Shown here in pieces: positions 1-5,132 of a stretch of DNA of 8,203 nucleotides (the stretch's first letter is position 1; each line of letters opens with the position of its first letter). The position numbers and the translations under genes are program-made. This DNA comes from an uncultured Oscillospiraceae bacterium (GTDB taxonomy: Bacteria > Bacillota > Clostridia > Oscillospirales > Acutalibacteraceae): assembly GCA_902478455.1 (NCBI GenBank), contig CABSLJ010000116.1, forward strand, positions 1 to 8,203, read 5' to 3'. Under the pieces are notes generated by a model. That model was not told where the DNA came from and did not search any database. It saw nothing but the letters and a program-made list of their open reading frames with translations.

Positions 1-48
1 ATATAAAACTTATATTATTATATACAAATCGGAATAAATATGGAACGA

Positions 49-84
49 AAAACAGGGACGGATGCATGCATCCGTCCCTGTTTT
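49..84 (-). terminator. 36-bp perfect palindrome, probable terminator for the gpsA transcript
   Basis: Two 18-base arms are exact reverse complements with no spacer; the centre is GGATGCATGCATCC and the outer ends are AAAACAGGGACGG and its complement. Read on the minus strand, the GC-rich hairpin runs into TTTTTCGTT. That fits an intrinsic terminator for the minus-strand gpsA-like gene, whose stop lies about 175 bases away. The plus-strand T-run is only four bases, so plus-strand termination is less certain. The function is inferred from structure. Confidence 0.6.
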
Positions 85-149
85 GATGTCGCCGAGCAGG
101 CAAGAATAATCTTCCGGTTGAAACGGGGGATGGGACCATCTGTTCTATG

Positions 150-216
150 CCGCGGTTGATAGAGTACCTATCGCTCGCGGGGGGCCGAAGGGGCATCCCC
201 TTCCATCGGAAAGGGG
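150..216. repeat. Two adjacent hairpin-forming inverted repeats downstream of gpsA
   Basis: The first hairpin (150-180) pairs CCGCG with CGCGG and GATAG with CTATC around a 5-base loop, with symmetric 3-base internal loops. The second (187-203) is GAAGGGG-CAT-CCCCTTC. Its right arm could instead pair with the following AAGGGG (to about 216), so two exclusive folds exist. Neither has a T-run, so they are more likely 3'-end stabilising or attenuating structures than terminators. The rest of 1-259 shows no gene. Confidence 0.35.
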
Positions 217-259
217 AGATGATTTGCCGCCCGCCCCGCCGAACAGGAACGGAGCCGGG

Positions 260-1219
260 CTAAAACTCCTCCTTGAGGCTGCGCAGAAAGAGATTGGAGA
301 GGGTCTGTTCCGGGTCCGCGCCCCTGTTGACAATGGCGTTGACCGCCTCGCAGATAGGCAGTTCCACGCCGTGCTTTTGGGCGAGGGCTACGATGGCCGC
401 TGCCGTGGACACCCCTTCGGCCAGCTCGTCGTAGGACTCCCCGCGGACAAACAGCTCGCCGAAGCGCCGGTTGTGGCTGTGAGGGGAAAAGAGGGTAGCC
501 TCGTAATCGCCCAGATGGGCCAGTCCGTAGGCCGAGATGGCATTCCCGCCCATCGCGCCGATGAGGCGGGAAATCTCCCGCGTCCCGCGCGACATGAGCG
601 CCCCCTTGAGGGAGGAACGGCCCAGTCCGTCGAGCATGCCGGCCGCGATGCCGACCACGTTTTTAGCCGCCGCGCCCAGCTCATTGCCGATGAGGTCGGT
701 CCCGTAGTAAAAGCGGATCAAATCGCTCGAAAAGGCGTGGACCAGGCTCCGCTTGACGGCGTCCTCGGCCGAGTCGATCACCATGCAGTTGGGGATGCCC
801 TGCGCAAAATCCTGCACATGGCCGGGCCCCACCCAGATGGCGACGTGTACCCCGCGCCCGGAGAGCTCCTCCTCCACGACCTCACTTAAGCGCTTGCCCG
901 AGCTGATTTCCAGTCCCTTCATGCACAGGACCAAGGTTTTGCCCTCAAGCGGGCAGGCGGAAAGCCTTTTGCAGAAGCCGCGCAGCTGCTGCGCGCTGAT
1001 GGCCAGAATCACCGTCGCGCTTTCGAGCGCGCGGGAAAGGTCGCTTGTCAGGAGGATGGACTCCTCAAAAGAGATCACCGGATTGCGCCGCGTAGCGCGC
1101 AGCGCTTCAAAGCGAGGAGAGCCCTCACGGCCCCAGAGGACGACCTCCTTGCCGATTTTATTCAGATACCAGGCGATGAAGGAGCCCCATCGCCCGCAGC
1201 CCAAAACCGAAACCTTCAT
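260..1219 (-). CDS. gpsA: NAD(P)H-dependent glycerol-3-phosphate dehydrogenase (GpsA-like)
   Basis: The 319-residue product has the GpsA family layout. An N-terminal Rossmann dinucleotide site starts at VLGCGRWG (residues 5-12), the CMKGLE segment carries K101, and NELGAAAKN carries the catalytic-type K186. HNRRFG (249-254) resembles the family substrate loop. Known GpsA enzymes reduce dihydroxyacetone phosphate to sn-glycerol 3-phosphate for phospholipid synthesis in the cytosol. The start is the ATG at 1219: GGAG lies 6 bases upstream, while ATGs further upstream (frame open to 1288) lack a good ribosome site. The length is near the usual ~330. The family's LSGPS-type loop reads WVGPGHVQDF, and the usual GDL-xTC stretch reads GDYEATLF, so this is a divergent subfamily member and its substrate is not certain. 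The gene has its own promoter and follows the TauE pair. Confidence 0.85.
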   Translation of the reverse strand: MKVSVLGCGRWGSFIAWYLNKIGKEVVLWGREGSPRFEALRATRRNPVISFEESILLTSDLSRALESATVILAISAQQLRGFCKRLSACPLEGKTLVLCMKGLEISSGKRLSEVVEEELSGRGVHVAIWVGPGHVQDFAQGIPNCMVIDSAEDAVKRSLVHAFSSDLIRFYYGTDLIGNELGAAAKNVVGIAAGMLDGLGRSSLKGALMSRGTREISRLIGAMGGNAISAYGLAHLGDYEATLFSPHSHNRRFGELFVRGESYDELAEGVSTAAAIVALAQKHGVELPICEAVNAIVNRGADPEQTLSNLFLRSLKEEF

Positions 1220-1302
1220 GTTGCGCTCCATTCCGTCATCCCGCATCTGTTTTTCAGCAGCGCTTTGCGGGAAGGCCGCTGCCGTCAATCTGCATCCTAC
1301 CT

Positions 1303-1331
1303 TTCATACCACAGAATGGAGAATTTTTCAA
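1303..1331 (-). promoter_or_regulatory. Promoter for the gpsA-like gene
   Basis: On the minus strand, TTGAAA (1331-1326) is followed by a 17-base spacer and TATGAA (1308-1303). TGG directly before the -10 makes an extended -10. The predicted transcription start is near 1296, giving a leader of about 75 bases before the ATG at 1219. Confidence 0.55.
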
Positions 1332-1363
1332 GTCCCTGCGTGTCGGACCGGAGAAAAAGGCGC

Positions 1364-1419
1364 AAAAAAGAAACCGCAGCCAAAGCTTTCTCTAGAGGCG
1401 TCCGGCCGCCGGTTTCTTT
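1364..1419 (-). terminator. Terminator of the TauE/SafE pair
   Basis: The arms AAAGAAACCG (1367-1376) and CGGTTTCTTT (1410-1419) pair perfectly. The 33-base apical part contains the small palindromes AAAGCTTT and CTCTAGAG. On the minus strand the stem runs into TTTTTT (to 1364). It lies about 100 bases past the second TauE stop codon and before the gpsA promoter. The large loop makes it less canonical. No gene is seen in 1220-1520 beyond this site and the gpsA promoter. Confidence 0.5.
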
Positions 1420-1520
1420 GCTTTTCCATGCTTTCGCCCAAAGGAAAATCCCGTAAGGCGCGCCTCCCGGCGTTTTCCATCCGTGTGACGTCGCCAAGGG
1501 GTCGTAAAACACCTGACCGC

Positions 1521-1943
1521 CTACTGCGTTTCCCCGGTTTCCGCCGCCTCGCCGTCCGTCCGGTTTGCCCGGTCCGTTTGCTTTTTCGGGTCCTTGCTGA
1601 ACAGCTGCTTGAGGCCCATCAAAAGCAGCAGCGCGCCGAAGAGCTTCCCCAGCAGATCGTTTTGCAGCTGGCCCGAAAGCAGCGTCCCCAAATAAGCGCC
1701 CACCACGCCCAGCGCGGCGCAGGGAAGGCCAGTCTTCCAGACGATCATCTTTTTTTTGATGTAGTAGATGAGGGCGACCACCGCCGTGGGCAGGAAGAAG
1801 ATCAGGTTGATGCCCTGCGCCACGCCCTGCTCCACCCCGGCCATCAGGGTCAGGTAAATGATCAGAATACCGCCGCCGCCCATGCCCATTGCCCCAAGAA
1901 TGCCGGAAGCGGTGCCCGCCAGGGCGATCCAAAGCCAGTTCAT
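1521..1943 (-). CDS. TauE/SafE-family half-size membrane protein, second of pair
   Basis: The 140-residue integral membrane protein begins MNWLWIALAGTASGILGAMG and carries the glycine-rich GMGGGG stretch and QGINLIFFLPTA typical of TauE/SafE (DUF81) repeats. About four hydrophobic segments fill residues 3-113, followed by a polar, charged tail to residue 140. TauE/SafE proteins are usually about 250 residues with two such repeats and are proposed exporters of sulfite, sulfoacetate or other organosulfur anions. This one is a single repeat. Its ATG (1943) shares an ATGA overlap with the stop of the upstream half, so the two are probably translationally coupled and may assemble as one transporter. 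The substrate cannot be told from sequence. Confidence 0.8.
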   Translation of the reverse strand: MNWLWIALAGTASGILGAMGMGGGGILIIYLTLMAGVEQGVAQGINLIFFLPTAVVALIYYIKKKMIVWKTGLPCAALGVVGAYLGTLLSGQLQNDLLGKLFGALLLLMGLKQLFSKDPKKQTDRANRTDGEAAETGETQ

Positions 1944-2290
1944 CGGAAAAACATCCGCACGGCCGCCCAGATCATGAGCGCGCCGAAAATGCGGTTGAGC
2001 CACACGCTGCTGATCTTGGGCAGCAGCCATGCGCCGATCACCGAACCGACCACGCCCCAGGCAAGGTAGGGCGTTGCGTCGGAGAGCTGGACCCGTCCCG
2101 ACGTCAGGTAGAGGACGGCGCTCAGCAGCGCGATGGGGAAAATGACGGAGACCGACGTCGCGTGCGCCTTTTGCGCCGTCAGCCCGGATTTTTTTAAAAG
2201 CGGGACCACAATCATCCCGCCGCCCGCGCCGAGCAGGCCGTTGAGCGCGCCGGCCAGCATGCCGCCGGCCGCCGTGAGCCATTTCTTCAT
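1940..2290 (-). CDS. TauE/SafE-family half-size membrane protein, first of pair
   Basis: This 116-residue membrane protein has about four hydrophobic segments. It opens with the TauE/SafE signature: a GxLxGxxGxGGG-like GALNGLLGAGGG followed by a proline in the same helix (VVPLL) and AHATSVSVIFP. It corresponds to the N-terminal half of a normal full-length family member. The ATG at 2290 is preferred because GGGAGTGAT precedes it at a workable distance, whereas an in-frame GTG at 2302 overlaps that same ribosome site. It overlaps the second half by four bases (ATGA), which indicates one operon. The family role is anion export or uptake across the cytoplasmic membrane. Hetero-oligomer formation with its partner is inference. 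Confidence 0.8.
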   Translation of the reverse strand: MKKWLTAAGGMLAGALNGLLGAGGGMIVVPLLKKSGLTAQKAHATSVSVIFPIALLSAVLYLTSGRVQLSDATPYLAWGVVGSVIGAWLLPKISSVWLNRIFGALMIWAAVRMFFR

Positions 2291-2397
2291 ACGATCAATC
2301 ACTCCCTGCCGTTTATTGTTCCCGATTTTTGCGGTTCATACCAAAACGGGGGAGAGAAAGGAAGGCGGAGCTTGCCCGGCGCTCTGCCTGCTTTTTT

Positions 2398-2414
2398 TAA
2401 AACGGCGCGGCCGT
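2398..2414 (-). terminator. Short terminator hairpin after the RHH-like gene
   Basis: ACGGC-CGC-GCCGT on the minus strand is followed by TTTT. It starts four bases beyond the stop codon of the RHH-like gene. The stem is only 5 bp, so it is moderate evidence. Confidence 0.45.
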
Positions 2415-2417
2415 CCC

Positions 2418-2666
2418 TCAGTTTTCGTTCTCAGGGGGAACGGCCTGGCCGTCCTCCTGTTCTTCCAGCACTTCCAGAGCAAGGCGCACAGCTTGGATCA
2501 CAAAGACGGAGAACAGGCGGTCTGTCCCATGTATGGCTTTTTCCACCTCGGTCAGCAAATCGTTGGGAAAGCGGATGGTTTTGCTGGTGGTGGCCGGCAC
2601 AGAGGGGAGTTTGAATCGGTAATGCTTCTCTTTCCGCGCTGCTTCTGATTCCGAGTATAAATGCAT
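2418..2666 (-). CDS. Ribbon-helix-helix-like small DNA-binding protein
   Basis: The 82-residue protein has a core TSKTIRFPNDLLTEVEKAI (27-45), a basic beta strand followed by helix A. A second helix, FSVFVIQAVRLALEVLEEQ, follows. This is the pattern of Arc/MetJ-type ribbon-helix-helix proteins, which dimerise through the strand and read operator DNA with it. The N-terminal ~25 residues are charged and the C-terminus is acidic. The ATG at 2666 is chosen because GGAGGAG lies 8 bases upstream; the frame is open to 2696, but that ATG lacks a ribosome site. It is divergent from an XRE regulator and has its own consensus promoter overlapping a palindrome. No toxin gene is adjacent, so an antitoxin role is unsupported. 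Confidence 0.65.
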   Translation of the reverse strand: MHLYSESEAARKEKHYRFKLPSVPATTSKTIRFPNDLLTEVEKAIHGTDRLFSVFVIQAVRLALEVLEEQEDGQAVPPENEN

Positions 2667-2701
2667 GCTGTCATCTCCTCCAAAGCCATTGTACACACGA
2701 T

Positions 2702-2757
2702 AAAATAAAAATGCTGGGGTTTATTTATAGTGAAATAATAGAAAAATAAATGCTGGT
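2702..2757. repeat. Direct and inverted repeats in the leader of the RHH-like gene
   Basis: ATAAAAATGCTGG (about 2705-2717) and AAATAAATGCTGG (about 2744-2756) form an imperfect direct repeat about 39 bases apart. Between them, TTATTT-ATAGTG-AAATAA (2721-2738) is a perfect inverted repeat. They lie in the ~110-base untranslated leader of the RHH-like gene and could be operator half-sites. No direct evidence of function. Confidence 0.3.
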
Positions 2758-2786
2758 AAAAGCTATTTGCCTTTCTCATTATCTCC

Positions 2787-2814
2787 ATTATATTATTTTG
2801 CAGCCAAAAGTCAA
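2787..2814 (-). promoter_or_regulatory. Promoter of the RHH-like gene
   Basis: On the minus strand, TTGACT (2814-2809) is followed by a 16-base spacer and a perfect TATAAT (2792-2787). The start is predicted near 2780. The -35 lies within the left arm of the 17-bp palindrome at 2810-2826, so a protein bound there would block it. Confidence 0.7.
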
Positions 2815-2826
2815 CAAATAGTTGAC
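2810..2826. promoter_or_regulatory. Candidate operator, 17-bp palindrome between divergent regulators
   Basis: GTCAAC-AAATA-GTTGAC is a perfect inverted repeat with 6-base arms. It overlaps the -35 of the minus-strand RHH-like gene and sits about 33 bases upstream of the XRE gene's -10. Its size and symmetry suit a dimeric XRE-type repressor. The binding protein is inferred from position only. Confidence 0.5.
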
Positions 2827-2858
2827 CAAAGCGCACGATCTGGAAACCTATTTTGAGA

Positions 2859-2864
2859 TATAAT
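2859..2864 (+). promoter_or_regulatory. -10 element for the XRE regulator gene
   Basis: A perfect TATAAT lies 21 bases before the ATG at 2886, but I see no good -35 hexamer 16-18 bases upstream (the sequence there is CGATCT-like). Transcription would start near 2871, leaving a very short leader holding the ribosome site AGGGTGAT. The promoter is probably weak or needs an activator. Confidence 0.4.
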
Positions 2865-2885
2865 GGGTAAAAGGGTGATGAAGCA

Positions 2886-3185
2886 ATGAATATTGATCAT
2901 TTTGGAGTAGTGCTAAAAACACTCCGCACAAGTCATAAGCTGACGCAAAAAGAGCTGGGCTTACAGGTAGGATTGTCAAAAGCGGCTATCAGCAAATATG
3001 AAAACGGAGTAGGCTGCCCAACCTTAGAGGTGCTCACACAGCTTGCAGCTTATTTCGGCGTGACCACGGATTATTTACTGGGCGTGGAAAGGGAGGGAAC
3101 GATTGATGTATCGCATCTTTCGGACTCCCAAATAGATACCGTTTACCGGGTCATTGCGGAATTCAATAAGGCGAATCAAAAATAA
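2886..3185 (+). CDS. XRE/Cro-family helix-turn-helix regulator
   Basis: The 99-residue protein has an N-terminal HTH_3 domain (about 6-62). It shows the typical LTQKELGLQVGLSKAAISKYENG helix-turn-helix core and the PTLEVLTQLAAYFGVTTDYLLG close that marks the XRE family. A short acidic and basic C-terminal helix (SDSQIDTVYRVIAEFNKA) probably helps dimerisation. Such proteins act as cytoplasmic DNA-binding repressors, often autoregulated. AGGGTGATG precedes the ATG at 2886. It is transcribed away from the RHH-like gene, and a 17-bp palindrome lies between them, so it probably controls that promoter and perhaps its own (inference). Its DNA is visibly more A+T-rich than the flanking genes, which may indicate acquisition. 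The stop codon merges into the terminator's A-tract. Confidence 0.9.
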   Translation: MNIDHFGVVLKTLRTSHKLTQKELGLQVGLSKAAISKYENGVGCPTLEVLTQLAAYFGVTTDYLLGVEREGTIDVSHLSDSQIDTVYRVIAEFNKANQK

Positions 3186-3231
3186 AAAAGAGAGAAGAAA
3201 GGCGGACATGCGCCTTCTCTTCTCTCTTTTT
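3184..3231. terminator. Bidirectional terminator between convergent genes
   Basis: An A-tract leads into AAAAGAGAGAAG paired with CTTCTCTCTTTT. A small 1x2 internal loop follows, then AAGGCG pairs with CGCCTT across a 6-base loop, and the stem ends in TTTTT. T-runs occur on both strands, so it can end the XRE transcript on plus and the hydrolase transcript on minus. Confidence 0.85.
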
Positions 3232-3247
3232 ACATTTGTGGGGGTTC

Positions 3248-4129
3248 TTACAGGGTGGGAAGCTTCTGCGCAGGCTTGAAGCGGGGCCGGACCTGACTGG
3301 GGGAGAGCTCCGGCTCGCCGAAGAGCCTCCACAGCCAGCGGATGGAAAGGTCCATCCATTGGGCGAAGTCGGCGTCCACCTGGTCGCCGCTGCCGTTGCT
3401 CGTCAGCGCCGTTCCCAGCGCCAGACCGTGCGCCGCGTTGGGGAAGATGTGCATCTCGAAGGGGATATCGACAGACGCCATGGAGGCGGCGAAAGCAAGG
3501 CTGTCCTCCACCGGGACGGCGTCGTCCATATAGGTGTGGAAGAGGAAGGCCGGAGGGGTATGCCCGCCCACATGGAGCTGACAGTTTAACAGATTGCGGG
3601 TTTCGGCCTCGTCCCGGCCGCCGATGAGGCGGGGCGTCGCCTTGTGGGCGTCCATCCAGGCGGTCGAGATGACCGGATAGCCCAGAATCAGGGCGTTTGG
3701 ACGGTTCTTCTCGCCGGAGACGCCGGCGGCCTGCTGAATTTCCGGACGGTTCCAATGCACGCCGAGCGAGGCGGCCAGGTGTCCGCCCGCCGAAAAGCCG
3801 CCCACGGCGATCTGATCGCTCAGCACGCCCCATTCCTCCGCCCGGGAGCGGATGAGGGCCATCGCCTGAGAAAGCTCGACAAGCGGCTGGGGGAAGGCCG
3901 CGGCCTCGCCCACCGAGTAGCGCAGCACGAAAGCGTGAAAGCCCGCCGCCAGATAGCGCAGCGCGATGGGGTCGCCCTCTCTGGGGGAGCAGTACTCATA
4001 TGCGCCGCCCGGGCAGACGACCACGGCCGGCCGTTTTTTCCAGATGGGGAGTTCCGGGACAGCGTCGTGCAGATAGGCGGTCAGAGTCACGCGTCCGTCT
4101 CCGGAGAGATCCAAAAATTCTTTTCGCAT
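3248..4129 (-). CDS. Alpha/beta-hydrolase, acetyl-esterase/BD-FAE type
   Basis: The 293-residue protein has the serine-hydrolase fold signals in order. CPGGAYEYCS (39-48) is the oxyanion-hole loop, GFSAGGH (111-117) carries the nucleophile Ser113, HTYMDDAVPVEDS carries the probable acid Asp202, and AAHGLAL carries the base His234. This matches the COG0657 / BD-FAE group of carbohydrate esterases, which remove acetyl or feruloyl groups from plant polysaccharides; related gut enzymes are often labelled acetyl xylan esterase. No signal peptide is seen, so it probably acts in the cytoplasm on imported oligosaccharides (inference). AAGGAAGG lies upstream of the ATG at 4129. It stands alone on its strand between a shared terminator and the 6S-like RNA. 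The actual substrate is unknown. Confidence 0.85.
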   Translation of the reverse strand: MRKEFLDLSGDGRVTLTAYLHDAVPELPIWKKRPAVVVCPGGAYEYCSPREGDPIALRYLAAGFHAFVLRYSVGEAAAFPQPLVELSQAMALIRSRAEEWGVLSDQIAVGGFSAGGHLAASLGVHWNRPEIQQAAGVSGEKNRPNALILGYPVISTAWMDAHKATPRLIGGRDEAETRNLLNCQLHVGGHTPPAFLFHTYMDDAVPVEDSLAFAASMASVDIPFEMHIFPNAAHGLALGTALTSNGSGDQVDADFAQWMDLSIRWLWRLFGEPELSPSQVRPRFKPAQKLPTL

Positions 4130-4264
4130 ACCGATTTACCTTCCTTATGTATGTTTTGATTCCCGGCGGATGTTTTCCCGAATCGTATCCAATACCCGGC
4201 CGCCCGCCTGATGACCAAAGAGAAGCGCGGCAGCATCTTGATCGAAACTGCGGCGCCGGTTTGT

Positions 4265-4283
4265 AAAAAAGCCCGCCTGGCCG
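4265..4283 (-). terminator. Possible weak terminator downstream of the 6S-like RNA
   Basis: On the minus strand a short GGCC-AGGC-GGGC-like hairpin is followed directly by TTTTTT. The stem is only 3-4 bp, so it is tentative. It could end readthrough transcription from the 6S-like RNA before the hydrolase gene. I see no clear promoter between here and 4129. Confidence 0.35.
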
Positions 4284-4299
4284 TAATGCGCAAAAGATA

Positions 4300-4463
4300 A
4301 CCTGCCTACGAAAAAGCAGGTGGGTGCCCGCCCTCCGGTTTCGCGCTCCCTTCATCCAACCCGGGGCGAACCCGGGCCGGGAGGTCTGCAATCCACCGGC
4401 GGAGCCAAGCTCCCGAAGAAAACTTGTAGGGTTATTTTAGCGACAGTCCACGCACCAGGCAGG
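4300..4463 (-). ncRNA. ssrS: 6S RNA (RNA polymerase-binding regulator), probable
   Basis: Read on the minus strand, this gene-free stretch folds into the 6S rod. The ends pair as a closing stem, CCTGCCT (4463-4457) with AGGCAGG (4307-4301), continued by GGTG/CACC. Next comes a large open bubble containing CCCTACAAGTTTTCTTCGGG and a small hairpin, GGAGC-TTG-GCTCC. The apical arm is built from CCGGT/ACCGG, CTCCC/GGGAG and a terminal CCCGGG-TTCGC-CCCGGG hairpin. The CCTA-x-AAGTTTTC stretch resembles my recollection of the pRNA template region of Bacillus 6S-1. 6S RNA binds the housekeeping holoenzyme by imitating an open promoter. A TATGGT -10-like hexamer (4475-4470) would place the 5' end near 4463. 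The identification is from structure and memory, with no search run. Confidence 0.65.
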
Positions 4464-4525
4464 GGATACACCATACTTTTGCTATTCTTCCAAATTGGTT
4501 CCGAAAGATGCGCGCACCCTGCGGA

Positions 4526-4846
4526 TTATTCTTCGTCCTCAGCTTCGTCCGAATCGTCCTCGTCGTCGTACAGCTCGTCAAAGCGGCTTTCAAAAATCTC
4601 CGCCAGTTGGTCGAGGAGCTCGTCGTCCTCCACCTCGGCCAGCTGCTGCTCGCCGTCCTCTTCAATCGCTTCGAAAATATAGTAAGTGCCGTCACCGTCT
4701 ACAATATCTTCGGGCTGCTCAAAGGTGGGAAGCAAGGCGTAGTAACAACCGTTCTCGTTTTCAATGACATCGAGGATTTCAAACTCATGTTCGTTGCCCT
4801 CGTCGTCAACCAGGGTCAGCAGATCGGCGGCAAACTCGTTGTTCAT
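4526..4846 (-). CDS. DUF1292 family acidic protein (YrzB-like)
   Basis: The 106-residue protein matches DUF1292. The core is LTLVDDEGNEHEFEILDVIE, then NGCYYALLP, then a YYIFEAIEEDGEQQLAEVEDDE stretch. It ends in an extremely acidic tail of Asp, Glu and Ser. The family is widespread in Firmicutes, often near alaS/yrrK-type genes, and its function is unknown. No signal peptide or membrane segment is present, so it is cytosolic. AAAAGGAG precedes the ATG at 4846 by 9-10 bases, and an excellent promoter lies upstream at 4882-4910. The 6S-like RNA follows on the same strand with no obvious terminator between them, so some readthrough is possible. Confidence 0.88.
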   Translation of the reverse strand: MNNEFAADLLTLVDDEGNEHEFEILDVIENENGCYYALLPTFEQPEDIVDGDGTYYIFEAIEEDGEQQLAEVEDDELLDQLAEIFESRFDELYDDEDDSDEAEDEE

Positions 4847-4881
4847 TCCATTTCACTCCTTTTATAGTGGTCCGTATCTTC

Positions 4882-4910
4882 ATTTTACCGTTGACTTGGA
4901 ATGAAGTCAA
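4882..4910 (-). promoter_or_regulatory. Promoter of the DUF1292 gene
   Basis: On the minus strand, TTGACT (4910-4905) is followed by a 17-base spacer and TAAAAT (4887-4882). Transcription should start near 4875, about 30 bases before the ATG. The -35 is one arm of a perfect inverted repeat (4891-4910). Confidence 0.7.
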
Positions 4911-4926
4911 TACAAATATTTATTTG
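4891..4926. promoter_or_regulatory. Two inverted repeats between divergent promoters
   Basis: TTGACTT-GGAATG-AAGTCAA (4891-4910) is a perfect 7-base-arm palindrome covering the -35 and spacer of the DUF1292 promoter. CAAATA-TT-TATTTG (4913-4926) is a second perfect palindrome directly beside it, upstream of the plus-strand promoter. They are candidate regulator sites. The first may partly be a by-product of the -35 sequence. Confidence 0.35.
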
Positions 4927-4968
4927 CAGTTTGTTCATAGAATCACAATAATTAAATTCAAAAAAGTA

Positions 4969-4996
4969 TTGACATCCTACAATCCTGTGGTATAAT
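4969..4996 (+). promoter_or_regulatory. Near-consensus promoter of the orphan transcription unit
   Basis: A perfect TTGACA is followed by a 16-base spacer and a perfect TATAAT, with TGG just before the -10 (extended -10). The sequence upstream (about 4945-4968) is A+T-rich with A-runs, like an UP element. Transcription should start near 5003. This is one of the strongest-looking promoters in the window, yet no ordinary gene follows for over 800 bases. Confidence 0.8.
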
Positions 4997-5057
4997 AAAA
5001 TCAAGAAAAGGAAATAACAGTAACAGACAAGAAAAGCACTGAAAGGAGGCGAGTCCA

Positions 5058-5132
5058 ATGGACGATTCATCTTTGCCACGGAAAAGCGCTTCGGTTCTGT
5101 TGGCCGAAGCCCCCGGAGGGAACCATTTTTAA
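5058..5132 (+). CDS. Possible 24-residue small protein or leader peptide
   Basis: This ORF has an ideal ribosome site: AAAGGAGG (5042-5049) lies 8 bases before the ATG. It begins MDDSSLPRKSASVLLAEAP and stops at TAA 5130-5132. It is the first ORF after the strong promoter at 4969-4996. Its start codon falls inside the first copy of the GAGTCCAA motif. A GCTTCGG/CCGAAGC hairpin sits inside the coding part and a GGTTC/GAACC pairing near its end, followed by TTTTT, as seen in some attenuators. No signal peptide or family is recognised. It may be a leader peptide, a small protein, or a chance ORF. Confidence 0.35.
   Translation: MDDSSLPRKSASVLLAEAPGGNHF

Noticed and set aside
224..889. 221-codon plus-strand frame
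   Set aside because: It is fully antisense to the GpsA-like gene, whose protein shows clear family motifs. There is no ribosome site.
753..2069. 438-codon plus-strand open frame
   Set aside because: It lies antisense to the GpsA-like gene and the second TauE half and spans their intergenic terminator. The peptide is rich in Arg, Pro and Ser with no domain pattern, as expected of a shadow of G+C-rich genes.
2822..2827. TTGACC as -35 for the XRE promoter
   Set aside because: It lies 31 bases from the TATAAT at 2859, far outside the workable spacer range. It is better explained as the right arm of the palindrome.
3075..3833. 252-codon minus-strand frame across the XRE gene and the hydrolase
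   Set aside because: It crosses a two-way terminator and overlaps two well-supported genes. The peptide is arginine- and glycine-rich shadow sequence.
4381..4440. SRP RNA or T-box reading of the structured region
   Set aside because: There is no GGAAGGAAGCAGC-type SRP domain and no T-box GGTGGAACC core. The rod with a central bubble fits 6S RNA better.
4320..4682. Plus-strand frame ending in a long serine run
   Set aside because: It is antisense to the acidic tail of the DUF1292 gene and to the 6S-like RNA. The serine run is the complement of Asp/Glu codons.
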